Below are positions 50,519-58,651 of a stretch of DNA of 64,000 nt, piece after piece (positions within the stretch are counted from its first letter, which is position 1; each line of letters begins with the position of its first letter). The position numbers and the translations under genes are program-made. The notes beneath the pieces are model-generated. The model had not been told where the DNA came from, made no database searches, and saw only the letters and a list, made by a program, of their open reading frames with translations. The DNA is from Pseudofrankia saprophytica (GTDB taxonomy: Bacteria > Actinomycetota > Actinomycetes > Frankiales > Frankiaceae), in NCBI RefSeq assembly GCF_000235425.2, contig NZ_KI912266.1, positions 6,864,035 to 6,928,034 on the forward strand. The letters run 5' to 3'.

Positions 50519-52012
50519 GTGTCCACACCCAGGGTTCCGCACACGGTGGTCATCGGAGCCGGGCCGGCCGGCCTGACCGCCGCGTACCAGCTGGTGGCAC
50601 GTGACGCCGCCGTCACGGTCTTCGAGTCCGACGACGTGGTGGGCGGCATCAGCCGCACCGTCGAACGTGACGGCTGGCGGTTCGACATCGGCGGCCACCG
50701 GTTCTTCACCAAGGTCGCCGCCGTGGAGGCCCTGTGGCGGGAAATCCTGGCCGCCGACGACTTCCTGGTCCGGCCCCGGATGAGCCGGATTTACTACCAG
50801 GGCAAGCTCTATGACTACCCGCTGCGGGCACTCAACGCCCTGCGCAACCTCGGGCCGGGCCAGGCGGCGCTCGCCATCGGGTCCTACGCCCGGGCACGCG
50901 TCCGCCCGCCGAAGAACCAGGCAGACAACTATGAGGCCTGGCTGGTGGCGCGGTTCGGCTGGCGCCTCTACCGCAGGTTCTTCAAGACCTACACCGAGAA
51001 ACTGTGGGGTATCCCGGTCAGCGAGATGCCGGCCGACTGGGCCGCGCAGCGGGTGAAGAACCTCTCGCTGTCCTCGGCCATCGTCAACGCCGTCCTGCCC
51101 AGGCGGAACCAGAAGGAGATCACCAGCCTCATCGAGGAGTTCCACTACCCCAAGTACGGTCCCGGCATGATGTGGGAGGAGGCCGCCCGCAAGGTCGAGA
51201 AGATGGGTGGCACGGTCACGATGAACACCTCGGTGACGGCCGTGCACCGCGCGGACGGCGGCGCCGTCGCCGTCACCGTGACCACGAGTGCCGGCGACCG
51301 GAGGCGGGTACCCGCCGACCACGTCATCTCGTCCACGCCGCTGTCGACGCTGGTGCTGGGCATGGACCCGCCAGCGCCTGCCCGCGTGGTCGAGGCGGCG
51401 CGTGACCTGCGCTACCGCGACTATCTGACGGTCGCGCTCGTGGTCCCGGCGGAGTTCAGCTTCCCTGACAACTGGATCTACATCCACGATCCCGGGGTCC
51501 GCGTCGGCAGGATCCAGAACTACGGATCGTGGTCCCCCTACCTGGTGAAGGAGGGGAGGACGTGCCTCGGCCTCGAGTTCTTCGTCTTCGAGGGCGACGA
51601 CATGTGGACGAAGCCGGACGACGAACTGATCGCCCTCGGCACCCGGGAGCTCGAGACGCTGGGACTGGTCCGACGAGGGGTCGTGGAGAAGGGCTACGTC
51701 GTCCGGGTCCCCAAGGCATATCCGACCTACGACCAGTACTACCGAAACAACGTCGCGATCATGCGGAAGTGGCTGGCGGAGAACGTCCCGAACGTTCACC
51801 CCGTGGGCCGCAACGGCATGCACCGGTACAACAACGCGGACCACTCGATGCTCACCGCCATGCTGACGGTGGAGAACATCGTCGACGGCACCAGCCACGA
51901 CGTCTGGACCGTCAACGTCGAGGAGGAATACCACGAGGAGAAGCGCCCGGCCGGCCGCGCGCGCCCGACGGGCACCGGCCGCGACGCCCCCATCATTCCT
52001 CGACGGTCGTGA
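50519..52012 (+). CDS. FAD-dependent amine-oxidase/UDP-galactopyranose-mutase-like protein
   Basis: A 497-residue flavoprotein. The FAD-binding loop is VVIGAGPAGLTAAYQL followed by FESDDVVGGISRT and FDIGGHRFFT. RFFKTYTEKLWGIPVSEMPADW and the end HRYNNADHSMLTAMLTVENI (two blocks) are typical of the protoporphyrinogen-oxidase/UGM-like family often encoded with sugar-transfer genes. No partner glycosyltransferase is present here, so the substrate is uncertain. The GTG at 50519 has GGAGAGG upstream. Confidence 0.85.
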   Translation: MSTPRVPHTVVIGAGPAGLTAAYQLVARDAAVTVFESDDVVGGISRTVERDGWRFDIGGHRFFTKVAAVEALWREILAADDFLVRPRMSRIYYQGKLYDYPLRALNALRNLGPGQAALAIGSYARARVRPPKNQADNYEAWLVARFGWRLYRRFFKTYTEKLWGIPVSEMPADWAAQRVKNLSLSSAIVNAVLPRRNQKEITSLIEEFHYPKYGPGMMWEEAARKVEKMGGTVTMNTSVTAVHRADGGAVAVTVTTSAGDRRRVPADHVISSTPLSTLVLGMDPPAPARVVEAARDLRYRDYLTVALVVPAEFSFPDNWIYIHDPGVRVGRIQNYGSWSPYLVKEGRTCLGLEFFVFEGDDMWTKPDDELIALGTRELETLGLVRRGVVEKGYVVRVPKAYPTYDQYYRNNVAIMRKWLAENVPNVHPVGRNGMHRYNNADHSMLTAMLTVENIVDGTSHDVWTVNVEEEYHEEKRPAGRARPTGTGRDAPIIPRRS

Positions 52013-52114
52013 CGGCGGGCCCTGGCCGGATCAGCGGCGACCCACAGTAGGCCGGGCCCAGGCTGGTGGACACCAAGGGCGGCGCGGTTCTGGCTGGGCC
52101 AGGTCGAGTTGGAT

Positions 52115-52693
52115 ATGGGTGTGAAAAACGAGGTTCGCCGTATCACCGAGTCCGACGGCACGCGGCTGCGCGAGGTGCGGCTGGCCGCGCTCGCCGACGC
52201 GCCCGCGGCGTTCTGGCAGACGTTCGACGGCGAGGCCGCGCGACCACACGACGACTGGCACCGCCGGGCCGTCCGGGCCGCGACGGGGGACGGGCACGCG
52301 ACGTTCCTGCTGGAGCGCGACGGCGAGCCGGCCGGGATGGTCGACGTCCACCGGCCGTCGATGGCCCCGGAGTTCCGCGAGTTCGCCGCGATGTGGGTCG
52401 CGCCGGCCGTGCGCGGCACCGGCGCGGCCGACCTCCTGATCGAGGGCGCGCTGGCCTGGGCGCGCTCGGTCGGCGCGATCGGGATCCGGCTGTGGGTGGA
52501 GGTCGCGAACCACGCGGCGCAGCGGGCGTACCGCCGGCACGGGTTCCAGCAGATCGGTGGTCCCGACCGTGACCACGCCGACCCGGCCGGGAAGTCCTAC
52601 CTGCTGATGGCGCTCGCGCTGAACGCCGAGGCGGCGGCGTCGCCGACCTTCCTCGCCCGCGCGAGCGCCCCCTGGACCGACGAGTCCGCCTGA
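52115..52693 (+). CDS. GNAT family N-acetyltransferase
   Basis: A 192-residue acetyltransferase: GDGHATFLLERDGEPAGMV, MWVAPAVRGTGAADLLIEGALAWAR with the RGTGAA acetyl-CoA loop, and LWVEVANHAAQRAYRRHGF. These are motifs A/B of the RimI/GNAT fold. The substrate is unknown. The ATG at 52115 is used; a TTG two codons earlier is possible. It is the last ordinary gene before the atypical island. Confidence 0.9.
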   Translation: MGVKNEVRRITESDGTRLREVRLAALADAPAAFWQTFDGEAARPHDDWHRRAVRAATGDGHATFLLERDGEPAGMVDVHRPSMAPEFREFAAMWVAPAVRGTGAADLLIEGALAWARSVGAIGIRLWVEVANHAAQRAYRRHGFQQIGGPDRDHADPAGKSYLLMALALNAEAAASPTFLARASAPWTDESA

Positions 52694-52730
52694 ATCACCG
52701 CCGGCGCCGCCAGGGCCCGCGGTGTCGCAC

Positions 52731-52836
52731 TTCATGATCTGGTGGGATTTTCGGAGCCATGGATATGCGTGTCTCAGGACATACAGTCATACGACTGTCC
52801 AGACCTGCGCTTGCTTGACGCTTGCTAGAGCAAGCG
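52731..52836. repeat. Left imperfect inverted repeat of a 3.5-kb island
   Basis: TTCATGATCTGGTGGGAT, TTCGGAG, GTGTCTC, ACATACAGT and GACCTGCGCTT occur here in order, and in the same order on the opposite strand from 56223 down to about 56125. The overall match is about 75-80% by eye over ~85 bp. The inner end carries the hairpin CGCTTGCT-AG-AGCAAGCG (52819-52836). Confidence 0.75.
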
Positions 52837-53402
52837 CCGCTCGGGTCGATCCGTTGGCGATCTTAGTGCGTGCTGCTGTCGGCGGGGCGTGACAGTCGCT
52901 GTAGGCGGGGCGTGGTGGAGGCATCCAGGTGGGTCCAGAGAGGCAGTTTGAGGGCTGCGGCCCATGTCCCCCGCTACCTGCTACAGAATGCGGTGTGTGG
53001 TGGTCGGTGGGGGTGCGGGGTGTAGCGGCGGGTGTAGCGCTGTCGCGACCCCGCCGCATGTCGCTCCACGTCGGCGCGTTCGCGTCGCGGACTGGACCAG
53101 CGTAGCGGCCGCTGTTGCATTCGGTTCGCTTTAATAGCCGGAGCACTTGCGCCACAGCGGAGGTCTTCGACGGCCGGAGCGATCGCATGCCGATACCGCG
53201 AAGCATAGAATGACACTCCGAGGCGGTCTGAGCGAAATTCTGACGCGAACCCGGCCCTGAAGGGGTCGAGAAATAGGCCAACGCCGTACAGCCCTCCGCC
53301 CGCAGCCACCAACCGAACAACCCTCCAACTCACCCAGCAAGACTAATTACCGAAAAGCATTGTCATCGAGAATCGCCTATAGCGAGGGAAAGGTTAAACC
53401 TA
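52837..53402. other. Non-coding left part of the island
   Basis: No credible ORF. GC content and codon structure look lower than in the flanking genes. No tRNA or integrase is visible. Confidence 0.4.
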
Positions 53403-53765
53403 GTGGCCATACGGCCGGGGAAAAGGAACGGAATAATTCTGAAACTCGAAGTGGAGCGTACGCTCATCGAGGCAGGTCTTCTCATGGCGCCGCCGCTCCA
53501 GATGGCTCTCTGCTCTGGGTTCTATATCGAGCCGTCCGATCTCCGGCCGCTGGAGGAGATCCCGGACCCGAGTATCGCCGTAACGTGGCTGGTTCACCCA
53601 AATCTGCGAGAGAAATATCCCACGGCATGGCCAGAAGCGCGCGAGATGCAGAGCGCGCGAGATACTATGCTCGTCGCCATAAAAAGTATTTTGGAGTTTG
53701 CGGGCTTCGAGGTTGAGGTGGACGACAATGAAATGCCCGACTTTCTCTTTGTGAGCTATCCGTGA
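53403..53765 (+). CDS. Small orphan protein of unknown function
   Basis: A 120-residue protein with a GTG start after GAGGGAAAGG. The sequence looks protein-like (VTWLVHPNLREKYPTAWPEA, MLVAIKSILEFAGFEVEV, then an acidic patch and LFVSYP) with AT-richer codons than the neighbours. No family recognised, no signal peptide or membrane helix. It is convergent with the XRE-TPR regulator gene and lies inside the island. Confidence 0.5.
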   Translation: MAIRPGKRNGIILKLEVERTLIEAGLLMAPPLQMALCSGFYIEPSDLRPLEEIPDPSIAVTWLVHPNLREKYPTAWPEAREMQSARDTMLVAIKSILEFAGFEVEVDDNEMPDFLFVSYP

Positions 53766-53853
53766 TGGATGCCATCCGGGCGTGATGGAGCGATCGAATC
53801 GGCACGTGACTGCCACCGGGTCGGGCGCCCTGGGTGCGGCGCTTTCGCTGACG

Positions 53854-55080
53854 CTAGTCCTCCCCCCTTGGGCGCCGCATCGCTTCGTAAACAGCTTTTA
53901 GATCGCTGGCCCTGGAAAAACGCTCCTCCTGCATGGCGTCCGCTACTTCCAATATTCGCCAGAAATGCGAAGGCACGATCTTTCCTGATTCGACTGCTCC
54001 CATTGCCGCGTGGAGCGCCTCATCACTTTTTCCCATGTAGGTAAGCGTCAGTGCAAGGTCGATGCTTGCCATCGCGGCCCGCCGTGGCCAACGAGCGGGA
54101 GCGGACATCGGGGCGCCAATCTTGGTGATCACTTCGCGGGCGAAGTCCTCGGCGGCCGAGTCACGTATCCATGTCAGTGTCGTGGCCGTGTAGGAAACGG
54201 CTTTCGCAGGATCGTACCGATAGTGATGTTCCGGGCGGGTAGGATCACTGAGCGATGATGCCATCTTCTGAACGCGGCCGATCGCCCTGTACGTATCGCC
54301 GCGTGATCCCAGGCGTGCCCATCCTCGGCCTTCCTGTGCTGCCGCTTGTATCATGATCGAACTTCCGTGTGGAGCGAAACTTTGCGCTGCGCGTGACAGG
54401 TCGACGGCCATGCGGAAGTCGCCGGAGGTCAGCGCCTGCCACGCTCGCGTTTCATAGCACCATGCGATGATCTCGGGGTTCTCTGCCTGCTCCGCAAGGC
54501 TCATCGCGGTGGCCAGATAGGTGGACGCGGCACGGTCGCGTTTCAGGTCGATAAGAACCGTCGCGCCCAACAGCGACAGCCAGCCCCCGACCAGCAGAAG
54601 CCGACGGTGCTCATGAAGCGTTTTCCGAGCATCCAGCAGTTTCCCGACGTTGCTTAACGACTGGTTGATCTCCAGCAGGATCCGGCTGGGGTGCTCGAAC
54701 TGATACCGGCACGCCAGATCGTCGAATCCGGACTCAAGATAGGTGAGCGTCGCGTCTCCTACGTCGCTCGCCGCGACCCGTCGAGCAAGTTCTCCCGCTT
54801 CATCCGAGTCTTCCTGCGCCGAGGCCACGGCGATAGAAAAGACGTCCGATGTGTGCCGCGTAGGTGGCGCCGCCGAAATAAGCCGGTCAAGTTCGTGGTA
54901 GTCGACGCCCAGCGCCTTGGCTAGTCCGCTTCGGTGCTCGGGGTAGGGTTCCGTTCTTCCTTGTTCCCAGCGTGCGACTGTCGATCGATCGACGCCGACG
55001 GATTCGGCTAGCCCTTCCTGGCTGTAGCCCATGGCCTTCCGCCGCGCGGCAAGCGCGGGTCGCTTCTGGGGAGTCGGCAC
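53854..55080 (-). CDS. XRE-family regulator with TPR-like sensor region
   Basis: A 408-residue protein. Residues about 8-65 form an XRE helix-turn-helix (ARRKAMGYSQEGLAESVGVDRSTVARWEQGRTEP in blocks). The rest is a series of helical repeats rich in small residues (YLATAMSLAEQAENPEII, ALTSGDFRMAVDLSRAAQ, DLALTLTYMGKSDEALHAA) typical of the TPR-type sensor domains of Streptomyces/Frankia XRE regulators that respond to peptides. The GTG start has GGAGG eight bases upstream. It is the only clear regulator in the island and is transcribed away from the GTAACC motif cluster. Confidence 0.85.
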   Translation of the reverse strand: MPTPQKRPALAARRKAMGYSQEGLAESVGVDRSTVARWEQGRTEPYPEHRSGLAKALGVDYHELDRLISAAPPTRHTSDVFSIAVASAQEDSDEAGELARRVAASDVGDATLTYLESGFDDLACRYQFEHPSRILLEINQSLSNVGKLLDARKTLHEHRRLLLVGGWLSLLGATVLIDLKRDRAASTYLATAMSLAEQAENPEIIAWCYETRAWQALTSGDFRMAVDLSRAAQSFAPHGSSIMIQAAAQEGRGWARLGSRGDTYRAIGRVQKMASSLSDPTRPEHHYRYDPAKAVSYTATTLTWIRDSAAEDFAREVITKIGAPMSAPARWPRRAAMASIDLALTLTYMGKSDEALHAAMGAVESGKIVPSHFWRILEVADAMQEERFSRASDLKAVYEAMRRPRGED

Positions 55081-55306
55081 GCTGGTCCTCCGCGTCGGCT
55101 GCCGGGCTCATGGAACGGTGCTCGCCTCAGTATGCGCCGAACGCATGCCCTGCACCGAGGATGCGCCACAGACGCCCTCGCCGCACTCGCGCGGATACCT
55201 GACGCTCAGTGACAAGCCCCCGGGCCGGCCAAACCACCACCCGACCGGCCCGGGGTGCCCGAACGGATGACAGCCACGCTCAGGTCCTTGGGCACGTCAA
55301 AGGTGG

Positions 55307-55495
55307 ATGTGTGAAATGGGCAGTAGGTATCGGCGCAGACGTCGCCCTCGGCGTCAGCTTGGCTCGTGGACCGTCGCCATCGTCGACAACGGAAAAGGCC
55401 CAAGACTCACATGGGTGCGGCTCTACCACCCCCATGAACACAATCATCGAGACACCGCGAAGGCCGCTGGTTTAACCCGCCCACTTCAACCCTGA
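55307..55495 (+). CDS. Possible small basic protein
   Basis: A 62-codon frame: an Arg-rich start (RYRRRRRPRR) and a plausible folded end (WTVAIVDNGKGPRLTWVRLY, then a His-rich HPHEHNH). GTG at 55307 follows AAAGGTGG; an ATG is three codons later. It may be a real small regulator-associated protein, but length and composition leave it uncertain. Confidence 0.35.
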   Translation: MCEMGSRYRRRRRPRRQLGSWTVAIVDNGKGPRLTWVRLYHPHEHNHRDTAKAAGLTRPLQP

Positions 55496-55555
55496 AGCCA
55501 TTCATCGCGCCCATGGCCACGCCGCGCGCGCCGCGCGCCGGGACGGGCAAGGGGT

Positions 55556-55716
55556 GTAACCGCCGGCCCACAGCGTAACCGCAGGGTTACCCCCCTGGTT
55601 ACCTCCCGTACCATCCCTGACCAGCGCAGATGCCACCGTGTAACCGGTAACCGCGCAGCCCGACACTCGCTCCGAACCGCCTCTAACGCGGTCCAGCCCA
55701 CCGCCGACGTGGTTAC
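55556..55716. repeat. Cluster of seven GTAACC motifs
   Basis: GTAACC or its complement GGTTAC occurs at 55556, 55575, 55585, 55597, 55640, 55647 and 55711. In GC-rich random DNA far fewer than one would be expected in 161 bp. The motifs sit 5' of the XRE-TPR gene and are arranged in both orientations, as in operator arrays or replication/transfer iterons. Confidence 0.75.
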
Positions 55717-55899
55717 CCGCTACCGCCCGCACGCGCTACCGCACGGTGTTGGGGGTGCATACCTCGTCAACCATAACCGGATTCATCAACAGCACGGATC
55801 ACTTCAGTTCGCACCACAATTATGATCTTCATATGGTCCCATGCCCCTGCCCCTGCCCCGGCGGCGTCCGCCTTGGACCGTCGGCGAGATCGCGTTCAT

Positions 55900-56004
55900 C
55901 CTGTCCGACGTCGCGGCGAATCCTGTCCGACGTCAGGGGCGCGGCCGGTGCGATCTCGTGCCCCTGACGTCGGACAGGAAATCACGATTGCCTCAGACGT
56001 CTGA
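55900..56004. repeat. 20-bp perfect inverted repeat plus related palindromes
   Basis: TCCTGTCCGACGTCAGGGGC (55921-55940) and GCCCCTGACGTCGGACAGGA (55960-55979) form perfect 20-bp arms 19 nt apart. CTGTCCGACGTC also occurs at 55900-55911, and the palindrome TCAGACGTCTGA lies at 55993-56004. So four half-sites of one motif are packed into about 100 bp. Confidence 0.85.
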
Positions 56005-56124
56005 CACGACGCGAGACAGGAAGGGCGGGCGGGCATTGCGAGGCGGCGCTAACTCTTGTTAGCAATTCGCTTGCGCCAGCTAGCATTTTGGCCCGGTGGC
56101 TCAGTCGGGATTCCATCGCCTCAC

Positions 56125-56223
56125 CTGCGCTTGCTGAAGTAAGCGCAGGTCAGAACCCCGCTTCTCACTGTATGTGCCGAGACACGTAACGCTATGACTC
56201 CGAAGATCCCACCAGATCATGAA
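56125..56223. repeat. Right imperfect inverted repeat of the 3.5-kb island
   Basis: The reverse-complement counterpart of 52731-52816. Its inner end forms the hairpin ACCTGCGCTT/AAGCGCAGGT (10-bp arms). Just inside it, near 56048-56063, is the short hairpin GCTAAC-TCTT-GTTAGC. Confidence 0.75.
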
Positions 56224-56312
56224 CGGCTCGCGTGTCTGGGGCAGGGGCGCGGGGGCGGTGGGCAGGAAGGGAGCAGGAGAGCGGGAGAGCAGGAGAGCAG
56301 GAGCGGGAGCGG

Positions 56313-56476
56313 GAGAGCAGGAGCAGGAGCGGGAGCGGGAGAGCAGGAGCAGGAGCGGGAGCGGGAGAGCAGGAGCAGGAGCGGGAGCGGGAGAGCAGGA
56401 GCAGGAGCGGGAGCGGGAGAGCAGGAGCAGGAGCGGGAGCGGGAGAGCAGGAGCAGGAGCGGGAGCGGGAGAGCAG
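56313..56476. repeat. 26-bp minisatellite, six to seven units, purine-rich strand
   Basis: Units start GAGAGCAGGAGCAGGAGC and add GGGAGCGG; they recur at 56313, 56339, 56365, 56391, 56417, 56443 and 56469, exactly 26 bp apart. Shorter GAGAGC repeats precede (56285, 56293). The plus strand is almost entirely purine plus C. It ends right at the stop of the minus-strand membrane gene at 56482 and is probably its 3' non-coding DNA. Confidence 0.92.
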
Positions 56477-56481
56477 GAGCG

Positions 56482-56934
56482 TCAGGCGGGTGGGTTCTGG
56501 CGGTCGAAGAGGATGCGGGCGAGCCAGAAGCGCAGGAACGCGGCCATCGAGTAGCGCACGAACAGCGCGGCGCCGACGACGCTGAGCGACACTCCGACCG
56601 TGCCCAGGACGATCGCGTCGCGTTGCTGCAGCGGGTTCGTCGTCCCGTGCGAGATCACGTACGCGATGATCCCCAGCACGGGCCCGGCCGCCAGCAGCAA
56701 GGCGCCCAGCCGCAGCAGCGCCCCCTCGGTCCGAGTCCGCGGGTCGCGGATGCGCAGCGCCGCCATCTGGGCCCGGAAGTCGTCGGCTCGGCCGGCGCCG
56801 CCCGCGTCACCCGCCCGTCTGGCCACGGCCGGTGGCGGCTGCCCGGCCTCCCCAGCGGGGCCGGCCGTGCCGGCGGCGCCGGTGGTGTCGGCGGTGCCGG
56901 TGGTGTCGGCGGTGCCGGTCGTCTCGATCGTCAC
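56482..56934 (-). CDS. Small membrane protein after the Liv operon
   Basis: A 150-residue protein: a Thr/Gly/Ala repeat N-terminus, then RIRDPRTRTEGALLRLGALLLAAGPVLGIIAYVI (in blocks) and a second helix (LGTVGVSLSVVGAALFVRYS) with a final amphipathic RFWLARILF. Two membrane helices; no recognised family. Its GTG overlaps the livF stop (GTGA), so it is the last gene of the importer operon and may assist it. Confidence 0.75.
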   Translation of the reverse strand: MTIETTGTADTTGTADTTGAAGTAGPAGEAGQPPPAVARRAGDAGGAGRADDFRAQMAALRIRDPRTRTEGALLRLGALLLAAGPVLGIIAYVISHGTTNPLQQRDAIVLGTVGVSLSVVGAALFVRYSMAAFLRFWLARILFDRQNPPA

Positions 56935-57833
56935 GATCTCACCTCGTCGATCGTCGTCATCGCGTCATGCCTGACCGCGGGCGCCCGGGCCACGCGGTGC
57001 CGCACCTGGCCGGGGGCGGCATCGGGACTGCTCTCGTCGCGGGCGGACCGGCCGCCCAGGTAGGCGCCGGAGAGACCGCCGGCGATGTCGGCCGGCCGGC
57101 CGGCGGCCGCGATCCGGCCCTCGACCAGCACGGCCGCGGTGTCCGCGACCTCCAGGACCGCGGCGGCGAACTGCTCGACCACGATGATCGTCACGTTCTC
57201 GGCGGCGATCGCCCGGACGGACGCGTACAGCTCCGCCACCACCAGGGGCGCGAGCCCCATCGACAGCTCGTCGAGCAGGAGCACCGCCGGGTCGGCGACG
57301 ATCGCCCTGGCGAGCGCGAGCATCTGCTGCTCGCCGCCGCTCATCGTGCCCGCCGGCTGGTGCAGCCGTTGGCCCAGCTTCGGGAACCGGGCGACCGCCC
57401 GTTCCTCGACGTCGGCCCGCGACCGGCCGCCGCGGTAGGTCATCATCCGCAGGTTCTCCCGGACGGTCAGGCTCGGGAAGACTCCCCGTCCTTCCGGGAT
57501 CAGGCACAGCCCGCGCCGGGCCAGGTCGACCGGGTCGGCGCCGGTCACCCGCCGGCCGCCGAGCACGACCTCGCCACCGCTCGGCGCGTGCAGACCGGCG
57601 ACGACGCGCAGCAGGGTCGACTTGCCGGCGCCGTTCGGGCCGAGGACCGCGAGCACCTGGCCCGCGCCGACGGCGAGGTCGACGCCGTGCAGCACCTCGA
57701 CCCGGCCGTAGCGGGCGCGCACGCCGCGGGTCTCGACCAGCGGCGCAGGCGCGCCGCCCGCAGCGGCGCCGGGCACGGCACCCGCGCCCGGCCGTGGCCT
57801 GGTGGTCGCTCCGGCCGGTGGGACGACGGTCAT
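56931..57833 (-). CDS. livF: Liv-type ABC transporter ATPase (LivF)
   Basis: A 300-residue ATPase: Walker A GPNGAGKS, the Q-loop region GLCLIPEGRGVFPSLTVREN (two blocks), the signature MSGGEQQMLALARA and Walker B LLLDELSMGLAPLV. The EGRxxFPxLTV and SMGLAP segments are LivF hallmarks. A Pro/Ala-rich N-terminus precedes the domain. Start overlaps the livG stop. It would drive import by the LivHM permease. Confidence 0.92.
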   Translation of the reverse strand: MTVVPPAGATTRPRPGAGAVPGAAAGGAPAPLVETRGVRARYGRVEVLHGVDLAVGAGQVLAVLGPNGAGKSTLLRVVAGLHAPSGGEVVLGGRRVTGADPVDLARRGLCLIPEGRGVFPSLTVRENLRMMTYRGGRSRADVEERAVARFPKLGQRLHQPAGTMSGGEQQMLALARAIVADPAVLLLDELSMGLAPLVVAELYASVRAIAAENVTIIVVEQFAAAVLEVADTAAVLVEGRIAAAGRPADIAGGLSGAYLGGRSARDESSPDAAPGQVRHRVARAPAVRHDAMTTIDEVRS

Positions 57834-58651
57834 CGCGGTTCCTTCCCGCCCGGACCGGCCGTGGCGGTGAGACCCGCACCGCCCGGGTCAGCACCGGAGG
57901 CGCTGGCGGCAGCGCCGATCCCGGCGGTCGCGGCGTCGGGGACGGTGCCGAGGTAGGCCTCGCGGACGCGGGGGTCGGCGCGCACCGTCGCCGGGTCGCC
58001 CTCGGCCATCAGGGTGCCGAAGTCGAGCACGTAGAGGTGCGCGCAGACGCCCATCACCAGCGTCATGTCGTGCTCGACGAGCAGGATGGCCAGGCCCTCG
58101 CCGGCGAGCTCGCCGAGCAGGTCCGCGAAGGCCGCCGTCTCCTCCTCGTCCTGGCCGGACGCCGGCTCGTCGAGCAGCAGCACCCGCGGGCGCACGGCCA
58201 GCGCGCGGGCGAGCTCCAGGCGCCGGCCGAGGCCGGTGGGCAGCGTGTCCGCGCGGCGGTCGGCGAGCGCGGCGAGGCCCACTCGGGCGAGCAGCTCTCG
58301 CGGGTCGGCGCCGCCGCCGGGCGCCGAGCGGCGGCGCAGCCGGGCTGCGAGCTGCACGTTCTCCAGGACGGTGAGCTGCCCGAACAGCTCCAGGATCTGG
58401 AAGGTCCTGGCGAGACCGCGCCGGGCGCGCCGGTAGGGGGCAAGCCGGGTGATCTCCTTCCCGTCGAGCAGCACCTGGCCGGAGCTGGGTGGGAGCAGGC
58501 CGGTCAGGACGTTGAACAGCGTGGTCTTGCCGGCGCCGTTCGGGCCGATCAGCCCGGTGACCCGGCCGGCCTCCACACCGAGGTTGACGGAGTGCAGCGC
58601 GACGTGGCCGCCGTAGCGGACCGTCACGTCGCGGACCTCAAGCAGCGCCAA
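57830..58651 (-). CDS. livG: Liv-type ABC transporter ATPase (LivG)
   Basis: A 273-residue ATPase: LLEVRDVTVRYGGHVAL, Walker A GPNGAGKTT, the LivG-typical RGLARTFQILELF, and Walker B VLLLDEPASGQDEEET. The signature reads LPTGLGRRLELARAL, where the usual SGGQ is replaced by TGLG; LivG proteins commonly have YGxQR-type variants. The TTG at 58651 is chosen because GGGGAGG lies just upstream; upstream codons lack domain similarity. It overlaps the permease stop by 14 bases. Confidence 0.9.
   Translation of the reverse strand: MALLEVRDVTVRYGGHVALHSVNLGVEAGRVTGLIGPNGAGKTTLFNVLTGLLPPSSGQVLLDGKEITRLAPYRRARRGLARTFQILELFGQLTVLENVQLAARLRRRSAPGGGADPRELLARVGLAALADRRADTLPTGLGRRLELARALAVRPRVLLLDEPASGQDEEETAAFADLLGELAGEGLAILLVEHDMTLVMGVCAHLYVLDFGTLMAEGDPATVRADPRVREAYLGTVPDAATAGIGAAASASGADPGGAGLTATAGPGGKEPR

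Noticed and set aside
52787-53320. Long minus-strand frame in the left part of the island
   Set aside because: The translation has no domain character, rises from GC-biased DNA, has no ribosome site, and covers a clearly non-coding stretch.
56089-56120. tRNA-like start GGCCCGGTGGCTCAGTCGG
   Set aside because: It resembles the 5' acceptor and D-arm of a tRNA, but no matching D-stem partner, anticodon arm or T-arm follows, so no tRNA gene was called. A truncated attachment remnant cannot be excluded.
56313-56476. CRISPR array
   Set aside because: The 26-bp units abut directly with no unique spacers, and no cas gene is present. This is a minisatellite.
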